From Legionella sp. PATHC035 (GTDB lineage: Bacteria > Pseudomonadota > Gammaproteobacteria > Legionellales > Legionellaceae), in NCBI RefSeq assembly GCF_026191115.1, contig NZ_JAPHOT010000001.1, forward strand, positions 310,001 through 374,000: a stretch of 64,000 nucleotides of DNA, in the 5' to 3' direction. Below are positions 48,825 to 59,259 of the stretch, piece by piece; the stretch's first letter is position 1; the number at the start of each line of letters is the position of its first letter. The translations under genes and the position numbers were made by a program. A model generated the notes under the pieces. The model was given only the letters and a program-made list of their open reading frames with translations. It did no database searches and had not been told where the DNA came from.

Positions 48825-49298
48825 TCAGTACGGTTTAACAACGACTTTTGTTCCTATTTTTATAAAATGCTTACTAAGCCAGTAAGCATCGCTAGGATGC
48901 ACACGTATGCAACCATGACTCGCATTATAATTTGGTACCTCATAAGAACCATGTACCGCATAATACTTAGTAAAAAACATACAATAAGGCATAGGTGAGC
49001 CCCCCTTACCTACCGGGTAACGTGAAGATTTGCAACCCGCCCCTCCTTTACTCCATATAGTGAAAACGCCTATTGGAGTTTTACATCCTCTATGGATGTC
49101 TGGACAATATCGTCTACCTCCAGATCCTCTGCCAGTACGTACTACTTTTCCGTTTGAATCAATCGCTTTCCAAGTCAGTGTGTTGGGATTGAAAACAAAG
49201 GTATTCGCTAAAGCAGAAGAAGAATAAAAAAGAAAGGCGAACAGTAGAATGAATAAAGAATAAGCTAATGGTGATAAGATAGAACTTTGTTTTTCCAT
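48825..49298 (-). CDS. L,D-transpeptidase (YkuD domain)
   Basis: Periplasmic enzyme that makes 3-3 peptidoglycan crosslinks or attaches proteins to the wall. The 157-residue precursor has a signal peptide (hydrophobic stretch about residues 12-30, cleavage after SALA), then a compact YkuD domain with the catalytic HGSYEV and SHGCIRVHPSD (nucleophilic cysteine). Arg-rich YCPDIHRGCKTP and four other cysteines may form disulfides. It resembles the N-terminal start of the lipoprotein at 63771. Confidence 0.92.
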   Translation of the reverse strand: MEKQSSILSPLAYSLFILLFAFLFYSSSALANTFVFNPNTLTWKAIDSNGKVVRTGRGSGGRRYCPDIHRGCKTPIGVFTIWSKGGAGCKSSRYPVGKGGSPMPYCMFFTKYYAVHGSYEVPNYNASHGCIRVHPSDAYWLSKHFIKIGTKVVVKPY

Positions 49299-49430
49299 AA
49301 TAAATTCCTAAGATTTATCCATCGTCACCTTAATTTTAGATTATTTTTTAACCAAAACAAATTAATTTTAAGCAAGATTGAGATATTTGTTCTACTATTT
49401 TAATGAAATGATTACAAAAGGTATTCAATC

Positions 49431-49895
49431 ATGACTAAACAATTGCAGGCAGCTTTATACATTTTTTTAGGATGTACCCTTATTTCTTTCACATCAAACG
49501 CTGAAGATACATCCAAGAGTACAAGCACGGGTACAACTACGGGCACAGGTACAAGTACAAGCACAACTACAAATACTAACGGTGCTGCATCCTCTGACAG
49601 CTCAATGGAAATATCCAAAGATAGCTGGTTAAAATCAGTAACCCCTTTATTGCCCGATCTCATTTGCAAAGGATTTGAAAATGACCCTCAGCTAAAAAAA
49701 CGACTAGATGACATCAAAATGAACTATGATAAGTGCATCGCTGCAATTCCTGAAAGCGTCAGTAAATGCCAACAACAATTGTATGGAAGCATTCCTGATA
49801 AAATCAATAACGACAGTGCAGCTGTTTGGGGAAAATCACTTGGTGAATGTATTGGTAAAGATTTTGCACTAAAATATTTAATCCCTAAAAGCTAA
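49431..49895 (+). CDS. Secreted small protein with Ser/Thr/Gly repeat tract
   Basis: A 154-residue protein of no family I can name. A signal peptide (about residues 1-24, cleavage after SNA) suggests export. Residues 27-55 are a low-complexity tract of Thr, Ser and Gly from ACA/AGT/ACG/GGC codons. The rest (residues 60-154) is a small domain with four cysteines (ICKGF, KCIAAI, KCQQQ, ECIGK), which could form two disulfides in the periplasm. AAGG lies nine bases before the ATG. The role is unknown. Confidence 0.8.
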   Translation: MTKQLQAALYIFLGCTLISFTSNAEDTSKSTSTGTTTGTGTSTSTTTNTNGAASSDSSMEISKDSWLKSVTPLLPDLICKGFENDPQLKKRLDDIKMNYDKCIAAIPESVSKCQQQLYGSIPDKINNDSAAVWGKSLGECIGKDFALKYLIPKS

Positions 49896-49984
49896 TGAAG
49901 GACTAACGAGCCGATAAATGCAAATAAGTTCGGTACCAGCATAATCCCCGGATTATAATCTCGTGTAATCCGGGTTATACCGAG

Positions 49985-50686
49985 TCAACCCTCCTCCCAA
50001 TAATTAACTCCTGATTTCTTATTGAGAAATGCGACAAACTCTTGGTGCAATTCAAGCTCTTTAGTATCGGCGGACAAAACTATTGGGTTTGCTAACTGAA
50101 GTGCTGCAATTTCTTGGGGTCTGATTTTGGTAGAGATGGAAGCCTCTTCAACTTCTGCAAATAAACTGGTTTGACCACCGGTCATAGCCAGATAGACGTA
50201 TGCAAGAATCTCCGCGTCGAGTAGCGCGCCATGAAGTTCGCGATTGAAGTGATCGATTCCAAATCGTTTGCATAAAGCATCTAAACTGTTTCGTTGTCCG
50301 GGGTATTTATCACGGGCTAGGACTAAGGTGTCAATAATTGTGCAAGAATCTTCTAATCTTTTGTTCCATTGGATGTGTTTAAATTCTGAATTTAAAAATC
50401 CGACGTCAAAAGGTGCGTTGTGAATTATGAGTTCAGCACCAACAATAAAACTCCAAAATTCGTCTGCTTTTTCTTCAAATAATGGTTTATCTTGTAAAAA
50501 CTCATTACTAATTCCATGGACACGAAAGGCACCTTCATCAACCAGGCGTTGTGGATTAAGATAAACATGAAAATGTTTCCCTGTTAATTTTCTATCAAAT
50601 AATTCCACGCAGCCAATTTCAATAACACGATGCCCCTGCTCATGCCCTATACCTGTAGTTTCAGTATCTAAAACAATCTGTCGCAT
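49985..50686 (-). CDS. dnaQ: DNA polymerase III epsilon subunit (proofreading)
   Basis: 3'-5' proofreading exonuclease of Pol III. The 233-residue protein has all DEDDh motifs: VLDTETTGIG at the N-terminus, IHNAPFDVGFL, and HGALLDAEILAYVY. A C-terminal extension of about 45 residues should bind the alpha subunit. It lies three bases after rnhA; the rnhA-dnaQ pair is widespread. Confidence 0.96.
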   Translation of the reverse strand: MRQIVLDTETTGIGHEQGHRVIEIGCVELFDRKLTGKHFHVYLNPQRLVDEGAFRVHGISNEFLQDKPLFEEKADEFWSFIVGAELIIHNAPFDVGFLNSEFKHIQWNKRLEDSCTIIDTLVLARDKYPGQRNSLDALCKRFGIDHFNRELHGALLDAEILAYVYLAMTGGQTSLFAEVEEASISTKIRPQEIAALQLANPIVLSADTKELELHQEFVAFLNKKSGVNYWEEG

Positions 50687-50689
50687 GAT

Positions 50690-51124
50690 TTACTCACTTA
50701 ACTCTTCAATTGCTTGATTGGCCAATGCATCAACTAAATCATTTTCTACATGACCCGAATGCCCTTTTACCCAATGCCATTTTATTTGATGACGTGACGC
50801 CAATTCATCGAGTAATTTCCAAAGATCTGCATTTTTTACAGGTTCTTTTTTAGAGTTACGCCATCCATTGAGTTTCCAATTAACTAACCATTCAGTCATG
50901 CCTTGTCTCAAATATTGAGAGTCAGTATAAAGATTAACGATGCAGGGACGTTTTAAGGCTTCCAACCCCTTAATTGCCGCCATAAGCTCCATACGGTTAT
51001 TGGTAGTATGTGCTTCACCACCATATAACGTTTTTTCCTGTCCCTTATAACGAAGTAATACGCCCCAACCACCAGGCCCTGGATTTCCTTTACATGCACC
51101 ATCGGTATAAATTTCAATAGTCAC
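50690..51124 (-). CDS. rnhA: Ribonuclease HI
   Basis: Cleaves RNA in RNA-DNA hybrids. The 144-residue protein starts at GTG (51124), preceded by AGGGA at five bases; the longer frame to 51148 would overlap hutH. Catalytic residues are all present: D in [18 protein letters not shown] in NRMELMAA, D in YTDSQY and D in LVDALA. Confidence 0.96.
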   Translation of the reverse strand: MTIEIYTDGACKGNPGPGGWGVLLRYKGQEKTLYGGEAHTTNNRMELMAAIKGLEALKRPCIVNLYTDSQYLRQGMTEWLVNWKLNGWRNSKKEPVKNADLWKLLDELASRHQIKWHWVKGHSGHVENDLVDALANQAIEELSE

Positions 51125-51138
51125 TTTGATCCCTAATC

Positions 51139-52662
51139 TTAATTCCACAAATGCAAAAATGGGGTTTTAAATTCCTCATTCAAAATTTTTTGTTTGATTA
51201 TGGAAATATCTGGTGCAAAAAAACGATCTGTATCATAGGGGGCTACATAAGAGCGTAAACGTTGATGAACATCTTCCAATAATGCAGATGATTTTAAAGG
51301 TTTATAAAATTCCACTCCTTGAGCAGCTGCTAGCAATTCGATGGCTAAAATAGTTGCCGTATTGTCATTCATATCATGCAATCTGCGGGCAGCACTGGTT
51401 GCCATAGAAACATGATCTTCTTGGTTCGCAGAAGTAGGAAGGCTATCCACTGAGTGGGGATGAGCAAGCGCCTTATTTTCACTAGCACAAGCCGCAGCAG
51501 TGACATGAGCAATCATAAATCCTGAATTCAATCCACTCTCTTTGATAAGGAAAGCGGGTAAACTACTAAAGTTTTTATCAATTAACAATGCAATACGCCG
51601 TTCGGAACTGGCTCCTATTTCAGCAATTGCCAAAGCAAGGTTGTCAGCGGCCATAGCTACAATTTCACCATGGAAATTGCCCCCTGAAATTATTTGCTCT
51701 TGCTCACTAAAGACGAGCGGGTTATCAGAAATTGCATTCACTTCTACTTGCAAGGTTTCTCTAACAAAACGAATTTGATGCAATATCGCTCCCATAATCT
51801 GTGGTTGGCATCTCAATGAATAGGGATCTTGAACACGCGAGCAGTGCAAATGGGCTGCACGGATCTCACTCCTGCTTAAAAGCTCACGGTAGCACTTTGC
51901 TACATCGTACTGGGCCCTATAACCACGAGCTTTTTGTATCCGCTCATCAAATGGAACATCACTGCCATTTGCCGCATCAACAGATAAGGCGCCCGCGATG
52001 AGTGCCGTTTCAAACAAACTTTCTGAGGCAAACAAGGCATTTAAAGCAATTGCGGTAGACACTTGCAGCCCATTTAGAAGCGCTAGACCTTCTTTTGCTT
52101 CCAACTCAACGGGTTTTAAACCCGCAATCTTCAGTCCCTCAAGAGCAGGAATAATTTTCCCTTGATAGCGTACTTCGCCAACACCGAGTAAGGGTAAAGA
52201 CATATGCGCTAGAGGCGCTAAATCACCTGAAGCACCTACTGAGCCTTTAGAAGGGATACAAGGATAAACGTTATGGTTATATAAGGAAATCAACGCCTCG
52301 ATCAGCTCCAGCCGCACGCCAGAATATCCTTGCGCTAAGTTATTTATTTTAAGCAGTAAAATTAATTTAACTATTTCATCAGAAAGTAACTCACCAGTAC
52401 CACATGCATGGGACAGCACAATATTGCGTTGTAACTGTTTCAGGTTTTCTTCTGAAATGGTCTGATTTGCTAATGATCCAAAACCGGTATTGATCCCATA
52501 AACTGTTTTTTTTTCATGAATTACCTTTTTAACCGTTTGCCGTGATGCGTCAATCCGCTCAAATGCTTCTTTAGGAAGAGCACAAGGTAATTGCTGATTT
52601 AAAATATGTCTAATCGATTGCAAGTCCAACTGACCAGGTTGAAGAAGAAATGGCTCTTGCAT
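51139..52662 (-). CDS. hutH: Histidine ammonia-lyase
   Basis: First enzyme of histidine degradation: histidine to urocanate plus ammonia. The 507-residue protein has the MIO-forming Ala-Ser-Gly in [14 protein letters not shown] near residue 143 and the [14 protein letters not shown] motif near residue 410. hutU lies just upstream in the same direction. Other hut genes are not in this window. Confidence 0.97.
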   Translation of the reverse strand: MQEPFLLQPGQLDLQSIRHILNQQLPCALPKEAFERIDASRQTVKKVIHEKKTVYGINTGFGSLANQTISEENLKQLQRNIVLSHACGTGELLSDEIVKLILLLKINNLAQGYSGVRLELIEALISLYNHNVYPCIPSKGSVGASGDLAPLAHMSLPLLGVGEVRYQGKIIPALEGLKIAGLKPVELEAKEGLALLNGLQVSTAIALNALFASESLFETALIAGALSVDAANGSDVPFDERIQKARGYRAQYDVAKCYRELLSRSEIRAAHLHCSRVQDPYSLRCQPQIMGAILHQIRFVRETLQVEVNAISDNPLVFSEQEQIISGGNFHGEIVAMAADNLALAIAEIGASSERRIALLIDKNFSSLPAFLIKESGLNSGFMIAHVTAAACASENKALAHPHSVDSLPTSANQEDHVSMATSAARRLHDMNDNTATILAIELLAAAQGVEFYKPLKSSALLEDVHQRLRSYVAPYDTDRFFAPDISIIKQKILNEEFKTPFLHLWN

Positions 52663-52764
52663 TAACGTATCTCCTTAGAGTAAGTTGGAATTGCTCCCAA
52701 TAGATCGCCATACCAACTACTATTTATAATATTGTGTCACCAATAACCACACCAAAAATCCAAT

Positions 52765-54429
52765 CTACGCTTCCATGGGTAACCAGAGTGCATTTTCTTT
52801 AGCGCATTTTTTTGCAATTTCATAACCAGCATCAGCATGACGCATGACCCCAGTAGCAGGATCGTTATGGAGTACTCTTGCTAAACGCTGCGCTGCTTTT
52901 TCTGTTCCATCTGCAACAATCACCACTCCTGCATGTTGGGAAAATCCCATACCTACACCACCGCCATGATGAATGCTAACCCACGTTGCGCCACTTGCGC
53001 AATTTAATAAGGCATTGAGTAAAGGCCAATCAGATACAGCATCACTTCCATCCATCATCCCCTCGGTTTCACGATTAGGGCTTGCAACCGAACCTGAATC
53101 TAAATGATCACGGCCTATTACGATTGGTGCTTTAACAGCGCCTGTGCGGACCATTTCGTTAAAAGCCAGGGCGAGACGCGCTCGATCTTTTAGTCCAACC
53201 CAGCAGATGCGTGCGGGTAATCCCTGAAATGCGATTTTTTTCTTGGCCATATCCAACCAATTATGCAAGTGCTTATTATCTGGAATAAGTTTTTTCACCA
53301 TTTCATCCGTTGCATAGATATCTTCGGGATCCCCGGATAAAGCAACCCATCTAAAAGGTCCTATTCCTTCACAAAATAAAGGGCGTATGTAAGCAGGTAC
53401 AAATCCTTCAAATTTAAAAGCACTTTTCTCACCGGCTTCATAAGCCATTTGTCTTATGTTATTACCATAATCAAAAACAGGAATGCCTCTTTTTTGGAAT
53501 TCAAGCATCGCATGTACTTGTAATGCCATAGATTCTTTTGCTGCTTTAACAACCTCATCAGGCGCTGACTTTCTCAATTGAGCCGCTTGCTCCAAAGTCC
53601 ATCCAGCAGGCAGATAACCGTTTAATGGATCATGGGCACTGGTCTGGTCAGTTACTAATGCTGGAGAGGCTCCTCGTTGCACCAATTGAGGGAAAATTTC
53701 AGCAGCATTTCCTAAAATAGCAACGGAGATCGGCATCTTGTTCTGACAAGATTCGTTTATCCAGCTTAGGGCTTCTTCTAAATCCGTCGTGTAACGATCC
53801 AAGTATCTGGTTTTAATACGTTTTTCTATTCGTGAAAGGTCACATTCAACTGCCAATACACTGGCTCCAGCCATAGTTCCCGCTAGGGTTTGAGCACCAC
53901 CCATCCCCCCTAAGCCACCGGTTAAAATCCAACGCCCTTCTAGATTTCCTGCGTAATGTTTACGCGCTGCAGCAACAAAAGTTTCGTAAGTCCCTTGCAC
54001 AATCCCCTGTGAACCAATATAAATCCAGCTGCCGGCAGTCATCTGTCCGTACATCATTAAACCTTTTTTGTCTAATTCATTAAAATGTTCCCAGGTAGCC
54101 CAACGAGGAACCAAATTGGAATTAGCAATAAGCACCCGAGGTGCATCCTCATGTGTTGTAAAAACACCTACAGGTTTTCCCGATTGAATTAATAGTGTTT
54201 GCTGATCATCTAAGGTCTTTAGCACTTCAACAATCTTGTTGAAACACTCCCAGTTGCGAGCCGCTTTCCCTAAGCCGCCATAAACAATTAGAGAATCTGG
54301 GTCTTCTGCTACATCGGGGTCAAGATTATTGCACAACATGCGAAGTGCTGCCTCAGTAAGCCAACTTTTAGCTTGTTTCTCTTTGCCATGATTTGCTCTA
54401 ATTACTCGATTTGACTTGTATTCTTCCAT
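52765..54429 (-). CDS. hutU: Urocanate hydratase
   Basis: Second step of histidine breakdown, urocanate to imidazolonepropionate, with NAD as electrophile. The 554-residue protein has the NAD-site [19 protein letters not shown], and the active-site region [31 protein letters not shown] with conserved cysteine. GGAG eight bases before the ATG at 54429 decides the start; the frame is open to 54468. hutU and hutH are transcribed together. Confidence 0.97.
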   Translation of the reverse strand: MEEYKSNRVIRANHGKEKQAKSWLTEAALRMLCNNLDPDVAEDPDSLIVYGGLGKAARNWECFNKIVEVLKTLDDQQTLLIQSGKPVGVFTTHEDAPRVLIANSNLVPRWATWEHFNELDKKGLMMYGQMTAGSWIYIGSQGIVQGTYETFVAAARKHYAGNLEGRWILTGGLGGMGGAQTLAGTMAGASVLAVECDLSRIEKRIKTRYLDRYTTDLEEALSWINESCQNKMPISVAILGNAAEIFPQLVQRGASPALVTDQTSAHDPLNGYLPAGWTLEQAAQLRKSAPDEVVKAAKESMALQVHAMLEFQKRGIPVFDYGNNIRQMAYEAGEKSAFKFEGFVPAYIRPLFCEGIGPFRWVALSGDPEDIYATDEMVKKLIPDNKHLHNWLDMAKKKIAFQGLPARICWVGLKDRARLALAFNEMVRTGAVKAPIVIGRDHLDSGSVASPNRETEGMMDGSDAVSDWPLLNALLNCASGATWVSIHHGGGVGMGFSQHAGVVIVADGTEKAAQRLARVLHNDPATGVMRHADAGYEIAKKCAKENALWLPMEA

Positions 54430-54678
54430 TAAGAATGCTCCATAATGAACTAAAAATAAATGCATCATACACTAGACCTATTTCAGCGCAAAGATACAAT
54501 TTCAGTATTAGAAACACAGAGGAAAACAGCCTCATTTCTTTGCATGTGTTTTTAGTAATGGGATTCATAAGAATCCCCAAAAGACAGAGCCTTTTGACCA
54601 TTAAAAGCACATATTGTCTACTAATACCTAAGCTTCTATGTTATACTTCGCCTTACGTTAACCAACCATGTAAGTACA

Positions 54679-56127
54679 GTGCATACCTCCTCTGAAAAAC
54701 ATCCAAAGTCACTCCGTATTTTTTTTGCCACTGAAATGTGGGAACGATATGGTTTTTATGTAGTTCAATCTCTTTTAGCACTTTATTTAGCCTTACATTT
54801 TAAATGGCCTGACAAACAAGTTTATGCCTTAGTAGGTTCGTTTACTGCATTGACTTATCTTTCCCCTGTAGTCGGAGGATGGATAGCCGACAAATTAATC
54901 GGTCAAAAAAGAGCTGTTTTACTTGGTGCGATTGTGCTCTTTTTAAGCTACTGCATCTTATCGTTAGTGGATAACACCACGATGCTTACGGCATCGCTGG
55001 CTGCGATTGCTGTAGGAACTGGCTTACTGAAGCCCAATATCTCTTCACTGTTGGGTAATGAATATCTAATGAGTTCTGCACGTCGTGAGAGTGGTTTTAC
55101 CATTTTTTATATGGGAATTACCACCGGTATTATTTTAGGAACTACTCTGCCTAGTATTCTCAATGAGAATTTTGGTTGGGTCGCATCATTTACCAGCGCT
55201 GCAATTGGCATGGTGATTGCCTTTTTTGTATTTTTTTATGGGATCAAAAAATACAACATCCGAGATTATAATCCTTTTGTTTTTCAATATAAAAAGATCA
55301 TTGCTGCTGCTGTACTCATCGTATTTCTGTGGTCATTATCTTTTTATATTCTCAATTCCCCACAATTAGCCAATATTATTTTTGGTCTGGTTGTCATATT
55401 CTCTGCCGGCTACATTTTATACTCAGTAAGCGGGGAAAATGCGAATCAATCGCGACAAACACTGGTCATTGGCTTATTGTGTATTATTTCGGTGGTATTT
55501 TGGTCCTTTTACTTTCAAATGTTTATGTCATTAACTCTGTTCATTTCGCGAGTTGTCGAACCCACATTTTTTGGTATCCAATTTCCGGCACCGTATTATG
55601 TGACCATTCAAAGTGTCGGCATGTTACTTGTAGGCTATTTTCTTGCAAAGAAAAATCCAAAACTTAACCTAATCGAACGTGGCTTAAGTATTGGAAAAAA
55701 GTTTCTGCTTGCTATATTTATCATCACTGCAGCCTATGCTGTGATTGCATTAGTCAGTAATTTCACTGACAAAAATGCCTTACTTTCCCCACTTTTAATC
55801 ATCCCAGCTTATTTAATGTTTTCTTTAGCCGAGCTTCTTTTGTCTCCGGTAGGATTATCTGCAATTACTTTGTTAGCGGATAAGAATAAAGTAAGTACTT
55901 TGATGGGGATCTTTTTCGTTTCTTTAGGAATTGGTGGATTTTTATCAGGCAAGCTAGCCTCATTAACGGCGATACCTTCTGGTGAAACAAACATCACGGT
56001 ACTAAAAACGCTCTACGCCGCTGCGTTTGCGCAACAACTGGGAATCCTGTTTATTGCGGCTTTATGCTGTTTGGTTTTGTTTGCAGTGATTAAATTTTTA
56101 TTAACTCATGTGCACTTAACTGAATAA
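54679..56127 (+). CDS. POT-family peptide/proton symporter
   Basis: Di-/tripeptide transporter of the PTR2/POT family in the inner membrane, apt for an amino-acid feeder. The 482-residue protein begins with GTG (54679) and has the family's N-terminal signature ATEMWERYGFY, then 12-14 TM helices; the second signature FYMGITTGIILGT is near residue 150. It stands alone, divergent from hutU. Confidence 0.9.
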   Translation: MHTSSEKHPKSLRIFFATEMWERYGFYVVQSLLALYLALHFKWPDKQVYALVGSFTALTYLSPVVGGWIADKLIGQKRAVLLGAIVLFLSYCILSLVDNTTMLTASLAAIAVGTGLLKPNISSLLGNEYLMSSARRESGFTIFYMGITTGIILGTTLPSILNENFGWVASFTSAAIGMVIAFFVFFYGIKKYNIRDYNPFVFQYKKIIAAAVLIVFLWSLSFYILNSPQLANIIFGLVVIFSAGYILYSVSGENANQSRQTLVIGLLCIISVVFWSFYFQMFMSLTLFISRVVEPTFFGIQFPAPYYVTIQSVGMLLVGYFLAKKNPKLNLIERGLSIGKKFLLAIFIITAAYAVIALVSNFTDKNALLSPLLIIPAYLMFSLAELLLSPVGLSAITLLADKNKVSTLMGIFFVSLGIGGFLSGKLASLTAIPSGETNITVLKTLYAAAFAQQLGILFIAALCCLVLFAVIKFLLTHVHLTE

Positions 56128-56292
56128 TCCTATTTGGGGTGAAATAAAGAAGGCCCGTTTATTTCATCCCATCAATAAAAACAAGATGATGTTTCTTGAT
56201 AATTCAATCAATTACATCTAAAAGAACAATACGAACGGTTTCAACCCTTTTTATATAGAGAAAATACTGCTATCATTCAGCGCTTTTTATAA

Positions 56293-56643
56293 ATGATTCA
56301 CTTACTTATGTCAGATCAAAATCCAATATTAACAAAACTATTACAACTACTTGATGATAACCAAGCCATTGACGTTAAGGTAATTGATGTTCGAAAGCAA
56401 ACAACAATTACTGACTATATGATCATTGCTTCAGGACGTTCATCCCGCCATGTCAAAGCCATAGCGCAAAAAATGATGGAAGATATGAAGGCTTACGGCT
56501 CGCCTGCTATGAATTGTACCGGTTTGGAAACTGGTGATTGGGTTCTTATTGATTTTAGCGACTTCATAGTTCATGTCATGCAGCCTGAGTACCGACAATA
56601 TTACAATCTAGAGGGTCTGTGGGAAGAACACTCCAAAGACTAA
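56293..56643 (+). CDS. rsfS: Ribosomal silencing factor RsfS
   Basis: Binds L14 and keeps the ribosomal subunits apart during starvation. The 116-residue protein has the family's conserved [21 protein letters not shown] and the late [16 protein letters not shown]. An alternative start at 56308 (MSDQNP) is equally likely, since no ribosome site is distinct. It precedes rlmH by 19 bases, the standard rsfS-rlmH-mrdA-rodA order. Confidence 0.95.
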   Translation: MIHLLMSDQNPILTKLLQLLDDNQAIDVKVIDVRKQTTITDYMIIASGRSSRHVKAIAQKMMEDMKAYGSPAMNCTGLETGDWVLIDFSDFIVHVMQPEYRQYYNLEGLWEEHSKD

Positions 56644-56662
56644 ATATTTTGATTCATTCATT

Positions 56663-57133
56663 ATGTTAAAAATTACTCTCATTACTTTAGGTAATAAAAT
56701 GCCCGACTGGGTTACTGAAGGATCGAATGAGTATGCCAAACGCTTTAATGATGGGATTCAGCTAAAAATCATCGAGATCCCTCTAATTCGTCGCAGCAAA
56801 TCATCGGACTTGTCGCGGATTATGGAAAAAGAGTCTGCTTTAATGAGAGAGGCTTTACCTAATAACGCACGAATTATTGCTTTAGAAATCGAAGGTAAGA
56901 CGTTTAGTAGTGAAGAGTTAGCCCTTAAAATATCTCAGTTGAATCAAACAACCAGCCACCTCTGCTTTTTAATCGGTGGACCTGAAGGCCTTTCAAAAGA
57001 CATTCTAAAATTATGCGATGAGCGTTGGTCTTTATCCAAACTCACCCTTCCTCATCCCCTAGTACGTATCGTATTACTCGAAACCTTATACAGAGCCTGG
57101 TCGATTATTAACAATCATCCTTATCATAAGTAG
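56663..57133 (+). CDS. rlmH: 23S rRNA pseudouridine-1915 N3-methyltransferase
   Basis: Methylates pseudouridine 1915 in helix 69 of 23S rRNA. The 156-residue SPOUT protein has the SAM-knot residues LIGGPEGLS near residue 102 and the invariant C-terminal [15 protein letters not shown]. Follows rsfS in the same direction. Confidence 0.98.
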   Translation: MLKITLITLGNKMPDWVTEGSNEYAKRFNDGIQLKIIEIPLIRRSKSSDLSRIMEKESALMREALPNNARIIALEIEGKTFSSEELALKISQLNQTTSHLCFLIGGPEGLSKDILKLCDERWSLSKLTLPHPLVRIVLLETLYRAWSIINNHPYHK

Positions 57134-57180
57134 TAAGTGTAGCCTGAATGAATTCTTTATAAGCTTTAGGAAAAGATTTA

Positions 57181-57234
57181 CCCCTCACCCTAACCCTCGC
57201 CCCGTTGGGGAGAGGGTTAGGGTGAGGGGTTTTT
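57181..57234 (+). terminator. Perfect 18-bp palindrome after rlmH
   Basis: CCCCTCACCCTAACCCTC (57181-57198) and GAGGGTTAGGGTGAGGGG (57212-57229) are perfect arms, with CCCCGTTGGGG inside the loop as a second nested hairpin, followed by TTTTT. It has the form of a very strong terminator and the composition of a dispersed CCCTCACCC repeat found in many bacterial intergenic regions. Confidence 0.8.
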
Positions 57235-57396
57235 AAACAAAATTTCTTTATACTGGGCTACCCGTATTTTAAAATATGAATAAAACCTCATAATGCCAAG
57301 TTTCCACAGCGCTACACCCAGCTAGAATGCTAGTAAACATTCGGATTTTAAGTTACTATGCAAATCTTTGAGTCCTGCTTAACTGACTGTGCGTCA

Positions 57397-59259
57397 ATGA
57401 GTTATCAATCTTTTAAAAATTACCGAACAGAATCCCTACACCAACTCTTTAGAATTAAATTGCTGGTAGCCTTTCTTATTATTTTATCTTTAATTCTTGT
57501 TTTAAGACTCGCTTTTCTACAAATTTCTGAATTCAAAAAATATCAAACACTCTCTTTAAAAAATCAAATGAGTGTTATTCCTATCGCCCCACCTAGAGGC
57601 GTAATTCTTGATAGAAATGGAGTATTGCTTGCAGAAAATATTCCTGTCTATGTTTTGGAAATTATTCCTGAACATGTCAAAAACATGGATAAAACGTTAA
57701 TTGAACTACAAAAACTAATTCCTTCCATCTCTGAGGAAGATATAAAAAACTTTAAACGAACTCGAAAACAAAATCGATCCTTTGTCCCCATACCCATTAA
57801 GTTAAAATTAACTCAAGAAGAAGTCGCGCTTTTTGCTATAAATCAATATCATTTTCCAGGTGTCAGTATTAAGGCACGCCTGATGCGCCATTACCCTTTA
57901 GGCGAAATGACGGCACATGTTTTGGGTTATGTCGGTCGAATTAATATTGAGGAATTAAGGGCAGTCGATCCTACTAATTATCGGGCTACAAACTTTATTG
58001 GTAAGGCGGGTATCGAAAAATACTACGAGGATGTACTGCATGGCAAAGTTGGATACCAAATGGTAGAAACCGACGTCAGCGGACGGACACTCAGGGTCGT
58101 TGATAAAATTAATCCTCGTTCAGGAGCAAAACTCTATTTAAGTATCGATGTTAGACTCCAGCAAGCAGCATATGAGGCGCTAAAAGACAAACGAGGAGCC
58201 GTGGTCATGATTAACTCCAAAAATGGAGAAGTTTTGGCCATGGTGAGCTCTCCTAGTTTTGATCCTAATATTTTTGTAGGCGGGGTAAGTTCTAAAGATT
58301 ATAAAAAACTCTCTAATACCTTACAAAGACCTTTATTCAATCGTGCGGTAAGGGGTGTCTACCCACCCGCCTCAACAATCAAACCATTTGTGGGTTTAGC
58401 AGGCTTAGATAAAGGTTTTATCACCACAGCAACAACCATTTATGATCCGGGAAGATATAAACTTCCCACGGCCAGCCACATTTACCGAGACTGGAAAAAA
58501 ACAGGGCATGGAATGATTAATTTTAAACGTGCAATCACCGTATCTTGTGATACCTATTTTTACCAGCTAGGAAATAAAATGGGTATTTCCAATATCGAAG
58601 ACATGCTTGTTAAATTTGGTTTAGGCCATTTAAGCCATATTGATCTTTATGAAGAGGCATCAGGAATTGTACCCAGCTTACGTTGGAAAAAACAAACTAA
58701 AGGAGTGCCCTGGTATCCTGGGGATACTTTAATCTCATCTATAGGTCAAGGTTTTATGCTGGCTACCCCCCTACAGATGGCTAATGCAACAGCCTCTTTA
58801 AGCCAGCATGGACAACGCTTTAGACCTCATTTATTGACGAAAACCGTGAACAGCGATAGTGGTGAGGTCAAACACTATAAACCTGTTGAAGAATACCCAA
58901 TTTACCTGAAAGATGAAGCAAATTGGGATATTGTTGCAGATGCAATGCATAGTGTATTAACCAGTAATGAAGGTACAGGTTATCGCTTTGGACGTAATCC
59001 CCCCTACCCGGTTGCAGGAAAAACAGGTACCGCACAGGTATTTAGCGGTAGACAATATGAAAAAGCAAAATATGAGGACATCCCCGAAGCATTACGCGAT
59101 AACTCCTTGTTTATTGCATTCACTCCGGTTGAAGAGCCTGAAATTGCACTTGCAGTTGTTGTTGAGAATGATGTTGCAGCCTCAACGGTTGCACGCAAAG
59201 TTCTCGATACTTACTATCAACTTTATCCGATGAAAACTCATGAACAGACGCCACAGTAA
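57397..59259 (+). CDS. mrdA: Penicillin-binding protein 2
   Basis: Transpeptidase of the elongasome, working with RodA to make lateral wall peptidoglycan. I use the ATG at 57397: MSYQSFKNYRTE aligns with the E. coli PBP2 start (MKLQNSFRDYTAE), giving 620 residues; another ATG at 57358 is possible. One TM helix (about residues 20-40) leads to the pedestal and the transpeptidase domain with STIKPF (active serine), SCDTYF and KTGTAQ. Its end overlaps rodA by 20 bases. Confidence 0.96.
   Translation: MSYQSFKNYRTESLHQLFRIKLLVAFLIILSLILVLRLAFLQISEFKKYQTLSLKNQMSVIPIAPPRGVILDRNGVLLAENIPVYVLEIIPEHVKNMDKTLIELQKLIPSISEEDIKNFKRTRKQNRSFVPIPIKLKLTQEEVALFAINQYHFPGVSIKARLMRHYPLGEMTAHVLGYVGRINIEELRAVDPTNYRATNFIGKAGIEKYYEDVLHGKVGYQMVETDVSGRTLRVVDKINPRSGAKLYLSIDVRLQQAAYEALKDKRGAVVMINSKNGEVLAMVSSPSFDPNIFVGGVSSKDYKKLSNTLQRPLFNRAVRGVYPPASTIKPFVGLAGLDKGFITTATTIYDPGRYKLPTASHIYRDWKKTGHGMINFKRAITVSCDTYFYQLGNKMGISNIEDMLVKFGLGHLSHIDLYEEASGIVPSLRWKKQTKGVPWYPGDTLISSIGQGFMLATPLQMANATASLSQHGQRFRPHLLTKTVNSDSGEVKHYKPVEEYPIYLKDEANWDIVADAMHSVLTSNEGTGYRFGRNPPYPVAGKTGTAQVFSGRQYEKAKYEDIPEALRDNSLFIAFTPVEEPEIALAVVVENDVAASTVARKVLDTYYQLYPMKTHEQTPQ

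Noticed and set aside
49412..49669. Minus-strand frame with Val/Pro repeats
   Set aside because: It is the complement of the Thr/Ser/Gly repeat tract of the exported protein; the repeat produces an open frame on both strands.
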